A stretch of 45,514 nt of DNA from Microbacteriaceae bacterium (GCA_022487185.1 JAKVJE010000004.1:1-45514), one strand, 5' to 3'. Counted from the stretch's first letter, positions 6,979 to 16,736 are shown. Numbers and translations: made by a program. The notes: generated by a model from the letters alone, not told the origin.

Positions 6979-7737
6979 CTACTCCCTCGGGCGAGGCCCA
7001 GCACACAGCCGGGGCCACGACACCCCCAAGCGGGCACTGAGTTCCCGCACCAGCGGCACGGACACCCCGAGGATGCCGCTCGGGGAGCCGTCGACGCGGC
7101 GAATGAACGCCGACGCCCGCCCCTCCAGCGTGAATCCTCCGGCCACCTCGAGCGGCTCGCCGGAGGCCACATAGGCCTCGATCTCGGCATCCGAGACCTC
7201 GGAGAACCACAGCCGGGACACATCCACCGCCCCGGTTGCAGGAGCCCTGTCGGGGCTGCCAGAGCGCACATCCACCAGCCAGTGCCCGCTGGCGAGCCGC
7301 CCCTCGCGTCCGGACATGGCCCGCCACCGGCTGCGGGCCACCTCGGCGGTGTGAGGCTTCCCATACGAGACGTCCCCCAGCCCGAAGTTTGAGTCACAGC
7401 CGAGCACCAGCCCCCGGAATCCCTCCCCGACAAGCCGGGCCGCGACCGCCTCAGCCTTCGCCCGGGCCAGGAACAGGACCAGATCGTCGAGTGCCAGCGG
7501 ATGGCCGAGCCGGGCCTCCTCGGCGCGGATCAGAGCGCCCTCGGGTAGATCAGAGGCGCGGAGGCTCGGGTGCAGACCGGCTGCCTCCAGTACACGGGCG
7601 CGGGAGGGAGAGGCCGAGGCCAGGCACAGGGACACCGGGGCCTTGTCAGTACTGTTGGGCCGGGCGGCGGGTTCCCCGCGGCCGCCCGATTCTGTGGAGG
7701 TGCCCGGTCGCGGCTCGGGGAACGTAGAGTCTTCCAT
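6979..7737 (-). CDS. maf: Maf family nucleoside triphosphate pyrophosphatase
   Basis: Maf proteins hydrolyse non-canonical or modified nucleotides such as dTTP, UTP, m5U or pseudo-UTP to monophosphates. The family start is clear as VSLCLASASPSRARVLEAAGL near residues 34-54, followed by FLARAKAEAVA, VLGCDSNF (family acid position) and the KPHTAEVARSRWRAMSGREG segment. About 35 extra residues precede the family start. I choose ATG 7737, 11 nt after a GAGGGG. Alternatives are a GTG at 7749 and a GTG giving VSLCLAS, which would fit the usual family length better. With the chosen start the protein is 252 residues. It is divergent from an RNA methyltransferase, with start codons abutting. Confidence 0.88.
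   Translation of the reverse strand: MEDSTFPEPRPGTSTESGGRGEPAARPNSTDKAPVSLCLASASPSRARVLEAAGLHPSLRASDLPEGALIRAEEARLGHPLALDDLVLFLARAKAEAVAARLVGEGFRGLVLGCDSNFGLGDVSYGKPHTAEVARSRWRAMSGREGRLASGHWLVDVRSGSPDRAPATGAVDVSRLWFSEVSDAEIEAYVASGEPLEVAGGFTLEGRASAFIRRVDGSPSGILGVSVPLVRELSARLGVSWPRLCAGPRPRE
7725..7737 (+). promoter_or_regulatory. leaderless-type -10 box of the TRAM methyltransferase
   Basis: TAGAGT (7725-7730) is followed by exactly 7 nt and then ATG 7738. It lies inside the first codons of the divergent maf gene. No ribosome-binding site is seen for this start. Confidence 0.5.
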
Positions 7738-9006
7738 ATGCGTGCACACCCCTCAGACCTCGTCCATGCCGGAGAACTCGTCGATCTCGATATTACCGGG
7801 GTGGCGCACCCGGGCCGGTTCGTGGGGCGCACCGACGGCCTCGCCGTGTTCGTGGCCGGCACCGACATCGGCGAACGGGTGCGCGTCCGGATCACCGCGG
7901 TGAAGCGGCGCTACGCCGAGGCCGAGCTCATCGAGGTGCTCGACGCCTCCCCGAACCGGGTGCGGCAGATCTGGCCGGAGGCAGAGGTCACCCGCGACCC
8001 CGGGGTTCGCGTCGGCGGGGCCGACTACGGGCATCTGACCCTCCAGAGGCAGCGCGAGCTCAAGGCCATCGTGCTCCGCGAATCCTTTGAGCGGGTCGGC
8101 GACCTGGGGGAGCATGCCCCGGTCGTGCCGGTTCAAGCGATCCCGGGCCGTCCGGATGGGCTGCACTGGCGCACCCGGGAATTGCTCCAGGTGGATGCGG
8201 AGGGCCGCATCGGAGCTTTCGCCGCCCACAGTCATACGGTCGTCCCGGTGTCCGGGCTTCCCCTCGTCGCGGAGGACCTCGTCGAGGCGCTGGGGGCGCT
8301 GGAGGCTGAGATCCCGGCCGCAGGGCCCCTGGATGTGAGCCGCCTCCGTCTCACCCCGAGCACACAGGTTCGGCTGGCGCGCGACGAGGGAGGGCCCAAC
8401 CGGGTGGTTGTGGGAGATCCCCGCAGCACGCCGGCCGGGCGCCCCGTCACCCGAACGGCGGCCGGGCACCGCTTCGAGGTGGCCGTCGACGGCTTCTGGC
8501 AGGTCCATGAGAGGGCCCCGGAGGTCCTCTCCGCCGCGGTTCGGGCTGCGGTCCCGGCCGGGCGGTTCCGGAGCGCCCTGGACCTCTACGGGGGCGTGGG
8601 CCTGTTCGCGGCGGTGCTGGCCGAGAGCATTCAGCGCGTCGAGACGGTCGAGGCCGATCGGACGGCCTCGGGCCTGGCCCGTCGAAACCTGCGGGACACC
8701 GAGGTCCGGGTCTCCCAGGGCCGAGTCGACCGTGTGCTCGCACAGTACAGCGAACAGCGGGCCCGCTGGGCCACCGGCGGGGCCGCGGTTCTGGATCCGC
8801 CGCGCAGCGGCGCCGGGCGTGGAGTACTCCGCCAGCTGGCCGAGCTGCGGTTGGGGCGCATTGTCTATGTGGCCTGTGACCCGGTGGCCCTGGCCCGGGA
8901 CACCCGGACCCTCCTGGGGCTCGGCTACGAGATGGGGGAGGTGCGGGCGCTCGACCTCTTCCCCCACAGCCACCACTTTGAGGTCGTCGCCATCTTCGAT
9001 CGCTGA
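7738..9006 (+). CDS. TRAM-domain class I methyltransferase (RNA m5U methyltransferase-like)
   Basis: The protein has 422 residues. Residues about 12-65 form a TRAM RNA-binding domain (VDLDITGVAHPGRFVGRTDG and then GERVRVRITAVKRRYAEAELIEV). The C-terminal half carries the SAM-binding fold with FRSALDLYGGVGLFAAVLAE, and VLDPPRSGAGRGVL followed by IVYVACDPVALARD, the TrmA/RlmD nucleophile loop with its Cys. These enzymes methylate C5 of uridine in tRNA or rRNA using SAM. The four N-terminal Fe-S cysteines of Escherichia coli RlmD are not apparent, so the actinobacterial subgroup is likely. ATG 7738 is chosen because the TRAM homology starts right after it; an earlier in-frame ATG would run through the maf gene. 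Confidence 0.9.
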   Translation: MRAHPSDLVHAGELVDLDITGVAHPGRFVGRTDGLAVFVAGTDIGERVRVRITAVKRRYAEAELIEVLDASPNRVRQIWPEAEVTRDPGVRVGGADYGHLTLQRQRELKAIVLRESFERVGDLGEHAPVVPVQAIPGRPDGLHWRTRELLQVDAEGRIGAFAAHSHTVVPVSGLPLVAEDLVEALGALEAEIPAAGPLDVSRLRLTPSTQVRLARDEGGPNRVVVGDPRSTPAGRPVTRTAAGHRFEVAVDGFWQVHERAPEVLSAAVRAAVPAGRFRSALDLYGGVGLFAAVLAESIQRVETVEADRTASGLARRNLRDTEVRVSQGRVDRVLAQYSEQRARWATGGAAVLDPPRSGAGRGVLRQLAELRLGRIVYVACDPVALARDTRTLLGLGYEMGEVRALDLFPHSHHFEVVAIFDR

Positions 9007-9062
9007 GCGGATGCCCGCTCTTGGACTGCGAATCCCGATGCGGAGGCCTGGGTGGGCGCGCC

Positions 9063-9326
9063 TTACTGGGGCTCGCTGAGCCCCCGCCGGGTGGATGGGC
9101 GGAACCGCCACAGCGGAACCGCATCCTGCCAGATCCGGGTTGCGGCCTCCCGCTGGCGGCGTTGCACGCCGAGCGTCAGTGCGGCAGCCAGGGCCCCCAC
9201 CTCGTGGGCGTCCGGGTTCCCGGCCACGATCCGCAGATCCTGCAGACACTCCTCGACCGTGTAACGGCGGGGACTGCTCGGGGTCGTGGGGAGCTTCTGC
9301 GTGCGATCTGGGGCGTGTTCGGTCAT
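9063..9326 (-). CDS. accE5: acyl-CoA carboxylase epsilon subunit
   Basis: The protein has 87 residues. A flexible charged N-terminus precedes [30 protein letters not shown], the short helical core typical of actinobacterial acyl-CoA carboxylase epsilon subunits, with a Trp/Arg-rich tail ([11 protein letters not shown]). In known complexes this subunit bridges the alpha and beta subunits and raises activity. Its ATG overlaps the beta-subunit TGA as ATGA (9323-9326), so the two are translationally coupled and made in equal amounts. The gene ends in a short gap before the TRAM methyltransferase coming from the other side. Confidence 0.88.
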   Translation of the reverse strand: MTEHAPDRTQKLPTTPSSPRRYTVEECLQDLRIVAGNPDAHEVGALAAALTLGVQRRQREAATRIWQDAVPLWRFRPSTRRGLSEPQ

Positions 9327-10921
9327 AGTGGAATATTCCCGTGCTTCTTCTCGACCCGCTCGTCCCGCTTCGTGCGCAGCGACCGCAGGGCGCGGATTAC
9401 CCGCACGCGGGTCGTGGCCGGCTCGATCACATCATCCAGGTAGCCGCGCTCCGCCGCCAGGAACGGGCTGGCCACATTCTGCGAGTAATCGTCGGCCATG
9501 CGGTCGCGCAGCGCCTCCACGTCCTCGCCTGCTGCGGCCGCGGCCCGGAGCTCCTTGCGGTGCAGAATGTTCACCGCACCCTGGCCGCCCATAACGGCGA
9601 TCTCGGCGGTGGGCCACGCAAAGTTCACGTCGGCCCCCATCGTCTTCGAGCCCATCACGATATACGCGCCGCCATACGCCTTCCGGGTGATCACGGTCAC
9701 CAGCGGCACCGTCGCATCGGCGTAGGCATAGAGCAGTTTTGCCCCGCGGCGGATGACTCCGTCCCACTCCTGGTCGGTGCCGGGCAGGAAGCCGGGCACA
9801 TCCACAAAGGTCAGAATCGGAATCGAGAACGCATCGCAGAAGCGGACGAATCGGGCCGCCTTCTCTCCTGCGTCGATGTTCAGGGTGCCCGCCATCGAGG
9901 CCGGCTGGTTGGCGACGATCCCCACTGTGTGCCCCTCGACGCGACCGAAGCCGACAATCATGTTCGGGGCGAAGAGCGGTTGCACCTCCAAGAATTCCCG
10001 CTCATCGAGCACGCTGCGCACCACCTGCAGCATGTCGTAGGGCTGCTGAGCGGAATCCGGGATCACCTCGTTCAGGGTCAGGTCGGTGTCCGTGATCTCG
10101 AGGTCCGGCACACTCGCATACACGGGCGGGTTGGAGAGGTTGTTGTCGGGCAGATACCCGAGCAGGGTGCGCACGTAGTCGGTGGCGTCATCCTCATCGG
10201 CGGCCAGATAGTGCGAGACCCCGGTGCGCTCGTTGTGGGTGCGGGCGCCGCCCAGCTCGTCGGCGCTCACCTGCTCGCCGGTGACCGTCTTGATGACGTC
10301 CGGGCCGGTGACAAACATGTGGCTGACCTCATCCACCATGATCACGAAGTCGGTGAGGGCCGGGGAGTAGACGGCGCCGCCCGCCGCCGGGCCCATCACG
10401 ATGGAGATCTGCGGGACTACGCCGCTGGCCTGCGTGTTGAGGCGGAAGATCTCGCCGTACATGCTCAGCGAGGTCACGCCCTCCTGAATCCGGGCGCCGC
10501 CGGAATCGAGGATCCCGATGATGGGCACCCCGGTCCGCAACGCAAACCGCATGATCTTCACGATCTTCTCGCCGGCCGCCTCCCCGAGAGAGCCGCCGAA
10601 CACCGAGAAGTCCTGGCTGTAGATGGCGACCTGACGGCCGTGAATCGTGCCCGTCCCGGTGACCACCGCATCGCCCTCCGGGCGACGCCGCTCCATGCCG
10701 AAGGCGTGTGAACGGTGCCGCACATAGGAGCCCGTTTCGACGAACGAGCCGTCGTCGAGCAGTGCGAGGATGCGTTCGCGGGCGGTGCGCTTGCCCAGCG
10801 GGTGCTGCTTGGCTGCGGCCCGCTCCTCGGAGGCGTCGACCGCCTCCGCATGGCGGGCGCTGAGCGCCTGAATCTTGCTCGCGGTGCCCGGATGTGCGGC
10901 GGGGGACTGATGTTCTGGCAC
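9323..10921 (-). CDS. accD5: acyl-CoA carboxylase beta (carboxyltransferase) subunit
   Basis: The protein has 532 residues, the usual size of PccB/AccD carboxyltransferases. It moves CO2 from carboxybiotin to acetyl- or propionyl-CoA. Visible motifs are [17 protein letters not shown] near residue 38, SGGARIQEG (first oxyanion-type loop), [39 protein letters not shown] and [13 protein letters not shown]. The start is a GTG at 10921 with AGGAGG only 5 nt away; an ATG far upstream would add some 119 unconserved residues overlapping the divergent birA. Substrate choice between C2 and C3 cannot be decided by eye. With the alpha subunit at 4045-5895, epsilon just downstream and BirA next door, the biotin-dependent complex is complete here. 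Confidence 0.95.
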   Translation of the reverse strand: MPEHQSPAAHPGTASKIQALSARHAEAVDASEERAAAKQHPLGKRTARERILALLDDGSFVETGSYVRHRSHAFGMERRRPEGDAVVTGTGTIHGRQVAIYSQDFSVFGGSLGEAAGEKIVKIMRFALRTGVPIIGILDSGGARIQEGVTSLSMYGEIFRLNTQASGVVPQISIVMGPAAGGAVYSPALTDFVIMVDEVSHMFVTGPDVIKTVTGEQVSADELGGARTHNERTGVSHYLAADEDDATDYVRTLLGYLPDNNLSNPPVYASVPDLEITDTDLTLNEVIPDSAQQPYDMLQVVRSVLDEREFLEVQPLFAPNMIVGFGRVEGHTVGIVANQPASMAGTLNIDAGEKAARFVRFCDAFSIPILTFVDVPGFLPGTDQEWDGVIRRGAKLLYAYADATVPLVTVITRKAYGGAYIVMGSKTMGADVNFAWPTAEIAVMGGQGAVNILHRKELRAAAAAGEDVEALRDRMADDYSQNVASPFLAAERGYLDDVIEPATTRVRVIRALRSLRTKRDERVEKKHGNIPL

Positions 10922-11025
10922 GGATTCCTCCTGTGAATGACGTGACGAGTCTACTGTCCGGGGCCCGTGGCGCCCTTGTGGATGTGCCACCACTCGCGGA
11001 CCGGGCGCTTGTGCCTGTCCCCGCC

Positions 11026-11056
11026 TTGAGGAGGGTGGAGGGGACCGCGATAGGGT
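11026..11056 (+). promoter_or_regulatory. promoter of birA
   Basis: TTGAGG (11026-11031) and TAGGGT (11051-11056) are separated by 19 nt, giving a start about 16 nt before the ATG. GAGAGG at 11066-11071 would be the ribosome-binding site. Confidence 0.5.
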
Positions 11057-11079
11057 CGAGGGACGAGAGGCGGTGGCAG

Positions 11080-11910
11080 ATGGAGCACTCCAAAGAGGGG
11101 AGGCGTCCGGACTGGGCGGATGACGCATCCGCCCAGGGGCCGGAGACAGACTTCTCCAAGTCTCGGGAACTGACCGGGGAGCTTCTCGTGTTGCCACACG
11201 CGGGCTCAACGAACGATGAGGCGGCCGCCCGGGTGAGCTCCGGAGGGCTTCGCCCCCCATTCTCAACCGTTCTGACACTCGATCAGCGGGCTGGACACGG
11301 TCGGCTCGGACGTTCCTGGAGCTGCCCGCCGGGCGGGGCCCTGGCCGCCTCGGTGGTCGTGCGGCTGAAGGACCCGGCCGGCGCCGCTCTCCTCCCGCTC
11401 GTCGCCGGGACCGCGATGGCCGCGGCTCTCCGCGAGCTCGGGGTCCCCGCGGCCGTGAAGTGGCCCAACGATGTACTCGTCGGCGGGGCCAAGATCTGCG
11501 GCATCCTCTGCCTGCTCGCGGCCCCGGGCACGGTGATCGTCGGCTCCGGCATCAATCTTCGGCTTACTCCCGAGGAGACGGCCCACCTGGGACTCCACGG
11601 GTCTCGCGCCACCGCGGTGAACCTCGAGGGCTGCACGGCTTCTCCCGACACTGTGCTCTCGGGCTATCTCGCACAGCTGCGGCACGGGGTAGAGAGGCTC
11701 GAGCGCGACCCGGCCGATGCGGTGGCCGCTGCACGAACCTGCTGTGAAACGCTCGGCACCCGTGTCCGGATCGAGCTGCCAGACGGCGGGAGCGTGATCG
11801 GGAGGGCGATCGACCTGCGGGATGACGGGGCCATCCTCGTCCGTATCGACGGGGAGATACGGCCTTTTGTCGCGGGGGATGTGACGCATCTGCGGCCAGC
11901 GGTGGGATGA
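11080..11910 (+). CDS. birA: biotin--[acetyl-CoA-carboxylase] ligase
   Basis: This 276-residue enzyme activates biotin with ATP and attaches it to the carrier lysine of the acyl-CoA carboxylase alpha subunit. The biotin/ATP loop [15 protein letters not shown] (about residues 69-83), [13 protein letters not shown] with its catalytic Lys, and KICGIL are all present, followed by a small C-terminal domain. There is no N-terminal winged helix, so it is the ligase-only class that does not repress biotin genes. I choose the ATG at 11080 because a promoter fits just upstream; a start at 10894 would run into the divergent beta-subunit gene. Its TGA overlaps the next ATG as ATGA (11907-11910). It faces the carboxylase genes it serves. 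Confidence 0.94.
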   Translation: MEHSKEGRRPDWADDASAQGPETDFSKSRELTGELLVLPHAGSTNDEAAARVSSGGLRPPFSTVLTLDQRAGHGRLGRSWSCPPGGALAASVVVRLKDPAGAALLPLVAGTAMAAALRELGVPAAVKWPNDVLVGGAKICGILCLLAAPGTVIVGSGINLRLTPEETAHLGLHGSRATAVNLEGCTASPDTVLSGYLAQLRHGVERLERDPADAVAAARTCCETLGTRVRIELPDGGSVIGRAIDLRDDGAILVRIDGEIRPFVAGDVTHLRPAVG

Positions 11911-12449
11911 TACGGAGCGTGATGTCGTCAGACGCGGAAGTGCCGGTGTTCATCTTCCGGCCGAGGCCCCACGGGCTCTGGTTGTTCGTGCTGCTGTGCA
12001 TGGCCGCGGCATGGGCCCTGACACAGTACTGGCTCCTGCTGCAGTCCCGGGACCTGCTGCTCCCCGCCCTGCTCACCGGGGCCGCGTTGGTGATCGTGCT
12101 GCTCGTGCTGCCCTGGACAGTCTGGCTGAGCCGGAAAACGGTCGTTGCCGAGGACCGGGTGACGGTGTCGCGCGGGGTGCTGCGCTCCGCACTCTATGAG
12201 GTCCTTCTCGGAGAGGTCCGGGAGGTGCGGCTGGAGCGTTCGGTACGCGATCGGCTCCTCGGGACGGGCACCATTCTGCTCGACACAGACCGGGGCACCA
12301 CGGTGAAACTGCCGGGGGTGCCCTATCCTCGGCTGGTGCAACAGATTGTCAATGATCGGGTCGGGCCGGCGCGGGTGCGCCTCGCCTCCCGGGCCTGGGC
12401 CCCGCCGTACGCGGACCCGGTGCAACAGACAGGAGAGGAACCGGCATGA
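11907..12449 (+). CDS. PH-domain membrane protein
   Basis: The protein has 180 residues with two closely spaced membrane segments (about 25-44 and 51-72), separated by a short loop. They are followed by a beta-rich bacterial PH domain (VVAEDRVTVSRGVLR, EVREVRLERSVRDRLLGTGTILLDT) and a helix PRLVQQIVNDRV. The role is unknown; the position between birA and purK is conserved in mycobacteria (Rv3278c), which suggests an envelope function. Translation is coupled to birA (ATGA) and to purK (ATGA at 12446-12449). The start could also be the ATG five codons later (MSSDAE). Function is not assigned. Confidence 0.85.
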   Translation: MIRSVMSSDAEVPVFIFRPRPHGLWLFVLLCMAAAWALTQYWLLLQSRDLLLPALLTGAALVIVLLVLPWTVWLSRKTVVAEDRVTVSRGVLRSALYEVLLGEVREVRLERSVRDRLLGTGTILLDTDRGTTVKLPGVPYPRLVQQIVNDRVGPARVRLASRAWAPPYADPVQQTGEEPA

Positions 12450-13615
12450 CCTTCACGGTCGGGGTGATCGGAGCGGGACAGCTGGCCAGGATGATGATCC
12501 CGGCGGCGGTCAATCTGGATATCGACCTCCGAGTGTTCGGGACTGGGCCGGGCGAGAGCGCTGCGCTGGCGCAGACCGCCACAGGGGACTGGACCGACCT
12601 CGAGGCTGTCCGGGCCTTCGCCGCCGACGTGGATGTGCTCACCTTCGAGCACGAGCACGTTCCCCAGCAGGTGTTGCGGGCTCTGGAGGATGACGGGGTG
12701 GCGGTGCGGCCCGGATCGGGAGCCCTGCTCTACGCCCAGGACAAACTGCAGATGCGCACCCGGATGGCCCAGCTCGGATTGCCGAATCCGGAGTGGGCAG
12801 CCGTCCAGACCGCCGATGAGGTGAGCAGTTTCCTGGCCTCCCACGGTGGGACGGCGATCGCCAAGCAGCCCACCGGCGGCTACGACGGGCACGGGGTGCG
12901 ACGGATTACCTCCGCCGACGAGGTCTCTGACTGGCTGACTCCAGAGCTCCTCGGGGCCCACGATGGGGCCCTGCTCCTCGAAGAACTCGTACCATTCACC
13001 CGCGAACTGTCGCAACTGGTGGCCCGGCGCCCCTCGGGGGATCTTGCAGCCTGGCCGCTGACCGAGACGATCCAGTCCGCCGGGGTCTGCTCCGAGGCCA
13101 TCGCACCGGCTCCAGGGGCGGATGCAGCGGTCCTCGCGGAGGCCGCGCGGATCGCCTCCACCATCGCCTCTGAACTGGACGTGGTCGGAGTGCTCGCCGT
13201 CGAGCTCTTCGAGACCGCCGATGGCCGTCTGCTCGTCAACGAGCTGGCCATGCGCCCCCATAACTCCGGGCACTGGACCATCGACGGGTCGGTGACCGGA
13301 CAGTTCGAGCAGCACCTGCGGGCCGTCCTGGATCTGCCTCTGGGAAGCACCGAGCTCTGCGACAGCTGTGCGGTCATGGTGAACGTCCTGGGCGGACCCG
13401 AGACTCCGGAGGCCAGGGCGGAGGCCGAAGCGGAGGTGCTGCGGGCAGACCCCGCAGCCCGCCTGCATTGGTATGGCAAGGGGTATCGCCCCCACCGGAA
13501 GGTCGGTCATATCAACGCATTCGGGACGGATGTGCAGGCGGTTCTGGCACGAGCCCGCCGCGATGCCGACCTGATGCACCGTGACTCGACTTCGCCCGAT
13601 TCCGAGGTGAAGTAG
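12446..13615 (+). CDS. purK: 5-(carboxyamino)imidazole ribonucleotide synthase
   Basis: The protein has 389 residues and is the ATP-grasp enzyme that makes N5-CAIR from AIR, ATP and bicarbonate in de novo purine synthesis. Seen are the N-terminal [28 protein letters not shown], the ATP-binding lid loop [26 protein letters not shown] and [26 protein letters not shown] near residue 250-280, all hallmarks of PurK. The start overlaps the PH-domain stop, so it is in the birA operon. PurE follows after an 85-nt gap with its own ribosome-binding site. Length and motif order are normal. Confidence 0.96.
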   Translation: MTFTVGVIGAGQLARMMIPAAVNLDIDLRVFGTGPGESAALAQTATGDWTDLEAVRAFAADVDVLTFEHEHVPQQVLRALEDDGVAVRPGSGALLYAQDKLQMRTRMAQLGLPNPEWAAVQTADEVSSFLASHGGTAIAKQPTGGYDGHGVRRITSADEVSDWLTPELLGAHDGALLLEELVPFTRELSQLVARRPSGDLAAWPLTETIQSAGVCSEAIAPAPGADAAVLAEAARIASTIASELDVVGVLAVELFETADGRLLVNELAMRPHNSGHWTIDGSVTGQFEQHLRAVLDLPLGSTELCDSCAVMVNVLGGPETPEARAEAEAEVLRADPAARLHWYGKGYRPHRKVGHINAFGTDVQAVLARARRDADLMHRDSTSPDSEVK

Positions 13616-13700
13616 ATCGCCCAGGCCCGAAGCCGAGGGAAACCGCAGTCCGGTGTGCGAAGATGTTTCCCGCACAGGGGGAAAAGATATGAGGAGCAGC

Positions 13701-14201
13701 ATGGGTGTGAGCGTTGGGCTCGTGATGGGATCGGACTCGGATTGGCCCGTGATGGGCGAAGCCGCCGGAGTCCTCGATGACTTCAGCATCGCGTACGAGG
13801 CCGAGGTCGTTTCGGCGCACCGCACCCCGCGCAAACTGATCGAGTACGGGTCGACGGCCCGGGACCGCGGTCTGCAGGTCATCATTGCCGGGGCGGGCGG
13901 GGCGGCCCATCTGCCCGGGATGCTCGCCGCGGTCACCACGCTCCCGGTCATTGGCGTTCCCGTGCCCCTGGCACGCCTGGACGGCCTCGACTCATTGCTC
14001 TCAATCGTGCAGATGCCCGCAGGGATTCCCGTGGCGACGGTTTCCATCGGAGGTGCGAGGAACGCGGGACTCCTGGCGGCCCGGATCCTGTCGGTGTCCC
14101 GTCCGGAACTGGCCTGCCGTCTCTCCGACTATGCGGCCGGGCTGGAACAGATGGTCGAGGAGAAGAACACGGCCCTGCAGCAGAAGCTGCCCCGGCACTA
14201 G
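13701..14201 (+). CDS. purE: 5-(carboxyamino)imidazole ribonucleotide mutase
   Basis: The protein has 166 residues and converts N5-CAIR to CAIR, acting directly after PurK. Class I PurE motifs are present: [10 protein letters not shown] at residues 5-14, [10 protein letters not shown] (catalytic His) and [15 protein letters not shown] select ATG 13701 because AGGAG lies four nt before it and the family N-terminus starts there; ATGs at 13653 and 13689 would add unconserved residues. The stop is one nt from the LCP gene ATG, so the LCP gene is likely on the same transcript. Confidence 0.96.
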   Translation: MGVSVGLVMGSDSDWPVMGEAAGVLDDFSIAYEAEVVSAHRTPRKLIEYGSTARDRGLQVIIAGAGGAAHLPGMLAAVTTLPVIGVPVPLARLDGLDSLLSIVQMPAGIPVATVSIGGARNAGLLAARILSVSRPELACRLSDYAAGLEQMVEEKNTALQQKLPRH

Positions 14202-14202
14202 C

Positions 14203-15555
14203 ATGGCGAACTCGATCGAGACCCCCCTCAAAACACCTGACGTCACCGACCGGCAGCTGATGTCTCGTCGTGCGTGGTGGCTCATCGTCCTGAACTTCTT
14301 GATTCCGGGCCTCCCCCAGCTCCTGGTGGGGCATCGGCGCCTCGGCCGTATCGGGCTTACCTTCTGGCTACTGCTGGTCGCTGCGGCCGTCGCCGCGGGG
14401 ATCTCGCTCCTCTCCGGCATCCGCCCGCTGACCGGGCTCCTCACCAACAGCTGGGTACTGTTGGCCCTGCAGGTGGCCGTGGTGCTGTGGACGCTCGTCT
14501 GGATCCTGCTCACCGTCGACACCTTCCGGACCCTCCGGCTGGGACGGGCCCGGCGGGGAGCCGCACTGGGGGTCTCCCTGCTCACCGTCGTGGCGCTGGT
14601 GGCGGGCGTCTCCGGGGCCGCGTGGGCCTTCAACACCCTCGGCTCCACACGCGATCTGCTGGGCAAGCTCTTCGCCGCCTCGGAGACCGTCAAACCGGTG
14701 GACGGGCGCTACAACTTCCTGCTCATCGGCGGCGATTCCGGCGCGGGCCGCGAGGGGCTCCGGCCGGATTCCCTGTCGGTGGTCAGCGTGGACGCGAAGA
14801 CCGGCAGTTCGGTCATCGTCGGAATCCCCCGCAACCTGGAAGAGGTCCCGCTCGGCGGCAGCCCGCTCTCAAAGATCTACCCCGACGGGTACAACTGCGG
14901 TGACGACTGCCTCATCGACTTCCTGTACACGGAGGCCTACAGCCATAAAAACCTGTACACGGCCGCAAAGTACGACAACAAGGACATCGGTGCGCTGACC
15001 CTCGTCGACGCGGCCTCCGCGGTTACCGGGCTCAAGGTGCAGTACTACGTGATGGTCGACATGGCCGGGTTCTCCGACATCGTCGACGCTCTGGGCGGTA
15101 TCACCGTCGATGTGAAGCAGAAGGTCATCTTCGTCGATGGTCCGGACGGCCATCTCAAATACCACGGATACGTGAACCCGGGGAAGCAGCACATGAGCGG
15201 CCAGACCGCGCTCTGGTATGCCCGGTCGCGCAAGCTCAGCAGCGACTATGACCGCATGGAACGCCAGCGGCAGCTGCAGACCGCCCTGCTCAAGCAGTTC
15301 TCCCCGGCGACGCTTCTCACCCGCTTCCAGGCAGTGGCCAAGGCCAGCCCCGAGTTCGTGCACACCAACATCCCGCAGAATGCGCTGGCGCAGTTCGTGG
15401 AGCTCGCGGGGAAGGCGAAGGAGCTTCCGGTGTCGACCCTGGAACTGGTCCCCCCGAAGGTCACCCCCTGGGATCCGGAGTATGTGAGCATCCACCAGAT
15501 GGTCGCCGAGGCGGTCGCGTCTGCCTCCGCATCCGTCTCTCCCAGTGCGAACTAG
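14203..15555 (+). CDS. LytR-CpsA-Psr (LCP) family glycopolymer transferase
   Basis: The protein has 450 residues. LCP enzymes move undecaprenyl-linked glycopolymers onto peptidoglycan on the outer face of the membrane. Unlike the usual single-span LCP protein it has four hydrophobic segments (about 24-42, 50-72, 83-104, 119-143). The LCP domain follows with NFLLIGGDSGAGREGLRPDSL, VIVGIPRNLEEVPL and the late ALWYARSRKLSSDYDRMERQ arginine-rich signature. Cys pair NCGDDC may form a disulfide outside the cell. The start ATG is one nt after purE's stop; ORF extension upstream would only read across purE. Nearby glycosyltransferases, ManA and GalE support a wall-glycan role. Confidence 0.9.
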   Translation: MANSIETPLKTPDVTDRQLMSRRAWWLIVLNFLIPGLPQLLVGHRRLGRIGLTFWLLLVAAAVAAGISLLSGIRPLTGLLTNSWVLLALQVAVVLWTLVWILLTVDTFRTLRLGRARRGAALGVSLLTVVALVAGVSGAAWAFNTLGSTRDLLGKLFAASETVKPVDGRYNFLLIGGDSGAGREGLRPDSLSVVSVDAKTGSSVIVGIPRNLEEVPLGGSPLSKIYPDGYNCGDDCLIDFLYTEAYSHKNLYTAAKYDNKDIGALTLVDAASAVTGLKVQYYVMVDMAGFSDIVDALGGITVDVKQKVIFVDGPDGHLKYHGYVNPGKQHMSGQTALWYARSRKLSSDYDRMERQRQLQTALLKQFSPATLLTRFQAVAKASPEFVHTNIPQNALAQFVELAGKAKELPVSTLELVPPKVTPWDPEYVSIHQMVAEAVASASASVSPSAN

Positions 15556-15589
15556 GACGGGGCGGCGCCGGTCGCTCTGACGGCCGGGG

Positions 15590-16723
15590 CTAGATGTCGG
15601 CCTGGAGCGTCCAGATATCGTGCGCGCTCTGGCCCCAGGAGAATTCTTTGACCCAGTCGGACCCCTCCTGCCGCAGCCGGGAGCGCAGATGCGAGTCGGT
15701 CGAGACGCGGTGGATGGCATCGGCCAGCGCCCCGACCGCGCCGGTTCCGTCGAGAGGAACGGTGAGTGCCGCGCCGCCGGTGATCTCTGCCGAGGCATCC
15801 CCCGCAGAGGTAATCACGGGGGTGCGGGCGAGCTGTGCGTCGAGGAGGGAGAGTCCGACCATATCGGTGGTGCCCAGCTCGATCAGGGCGGTCGCCTTGG
15901 TGAGGGCGACTGAGAGCTCCGAGTCGTCGACGACTCCCAGGACGAGCACGCGCGGCGGCTGGAGGCCGAAAGTGTCGAGCAGCTCCGTGATCGGGGTCTG
16001 CCCCCGGTCCTGGGCCCCCACGATGACCAGTGGCAGGGGAGCCCCCGAGGTCGCATACGCGGCCAGGGAGAGCTCGAGATTCGCCGCAGGGCCGTGGGCG
16101 AACATCAGGAGGAAATCTTCCGGCAGGCCGGCCTCCCGCGCCTTCTCCTTGAGCGCCCCGCCGGTCACCAGGTGCGGGGTCGGGGCGGCCGGTACCAGGT
16201 GCAGGCGGGATCCGAATGAGGTGAAGCGCTCGACCGCATCCGCCACAGAATGATTGGTGACCACCAGGGCGTCGGCGTAGCGCTCGGCGCGCCGGATCGT
16301 GCGGGAGAACACGATCGCCTCGGCTCTGGTGAGCGTCTCGGGTGCGGTCCACAGAGCGGTCGAGTGGAGGGTCGCGACAACCTGCTCCGAGGAGTACCGG
16401 AGGTGATCGTGCCGGGTGAAGGGGGCCAGCATGGTTGGGGAGTGCGTGAGCCCCTCCGGCAGCATGCGTGGGGGCATCCCGGTTCCCCAGGCGAAGGCCA
16501 GCTGGGCGCTGGAGGCGGGCAGGACGATGAGATCGGCTAGACCCGGGAGAAGTTCACGGAGCCGATCCAGCTCCTCAGGGCGGTGCTCCGCGCACACACC
16601 GACCACGGCGCAGTCCTCAGGGGCGGTGCGGATGAGACCCCGGGTGATCTCGACGCTGTACCGGTTGACACCCGTCGGATCGGGGGCCAGAACATTATCG
16701 ACGATCACACGCAACACTGCCAC
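15590..16723 (-). CDS. glycosyltransferase (GT4-like)
   Basis: The protein has 377 residues from the GTG at 16723. The N-terminus LRVIVDNVLAPDPTGVNRYSVEITRGL carries the glycine-asparagine donor-fold loop of GT-B enzymes. The middle reads HSTALWTAPETLTRAEAIVFSRTIRRAERYADALVVTNHSVAD, with VVTNHS as in the acceptor domain, and the end has SLLDAQLARTPVITSAGDASAEITGGAAL, the ExxG/Ala type donor site of GT4. It probably adds a hexose to a lipid-linked glycan. GTG 16723 is chosen because TACAGT lies exactly 7 nt before it and family similarity starts at once; an ATG at 16762 (MPPG) is an alternative. It converges with the LCP gene and diverges from manA. Confidence 0.82.
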   Translation of the reverse strand: MAVLRVIVDNVLAPDPTGVNRYSVEITRGLIRTAPEDCAVVGVCAEHRPEELDRLRELLPGLADLIVLPASSAQLAFAWGTGMPPRMLPEGLTHSPTMLAPFTRHDHLRYSSEQVVATLHSTALWTAPETLTRAEAIVFSRTIRRAERYADALVVTNHSVADAVERFTSFGSRLHLVPAAPTPHLVTGGALKEKAREAGLPEDFLLMFAHGPAANLELSLAAYATSGAPLPLVIVGAQDRGQTPITELLDTFGLQPPRVLVLGVVDDSELSVALTKATALIELGTTDMVGLSLLDAQLARTPVITSAGDASAEITGGAALTVPLDGTGAVGALADAIHRVSTDSHLRSRLRQEGSDWVKEFSWGQSAHDIWTLQADI

Positions 16724-16736
16724 AAAAACAACTGTA
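16724..16736 (-). promoter_or_regulatory. leaderless-type -10 box of the glycosyltransferase
   Basis: On the minus strand TACAGT (16736-16731) is followed by 7 nt and GTG 16723. Confidence 0.5.

Noticed and set aside
6213-7433. A 406-codon open frame on the minus strand through the small genes and maf
   Set aside because: Contains no recognised domain, has extreme Arg/Ser/Pro content and would destroy the well-supported small gene, terminator and maf.
7753-9249. A 498-codon minus frame opposite the TRAM methyltransferase
   Set aside because: A complement shadow of the plus-strand gene; residues are Arg/Gly/Pro-rich with no motif.
12323-14047. A 574-codon minus frame opposite purK and purE
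   Set aside because: Shadow of two enzymes with intact motifs on the other strand.
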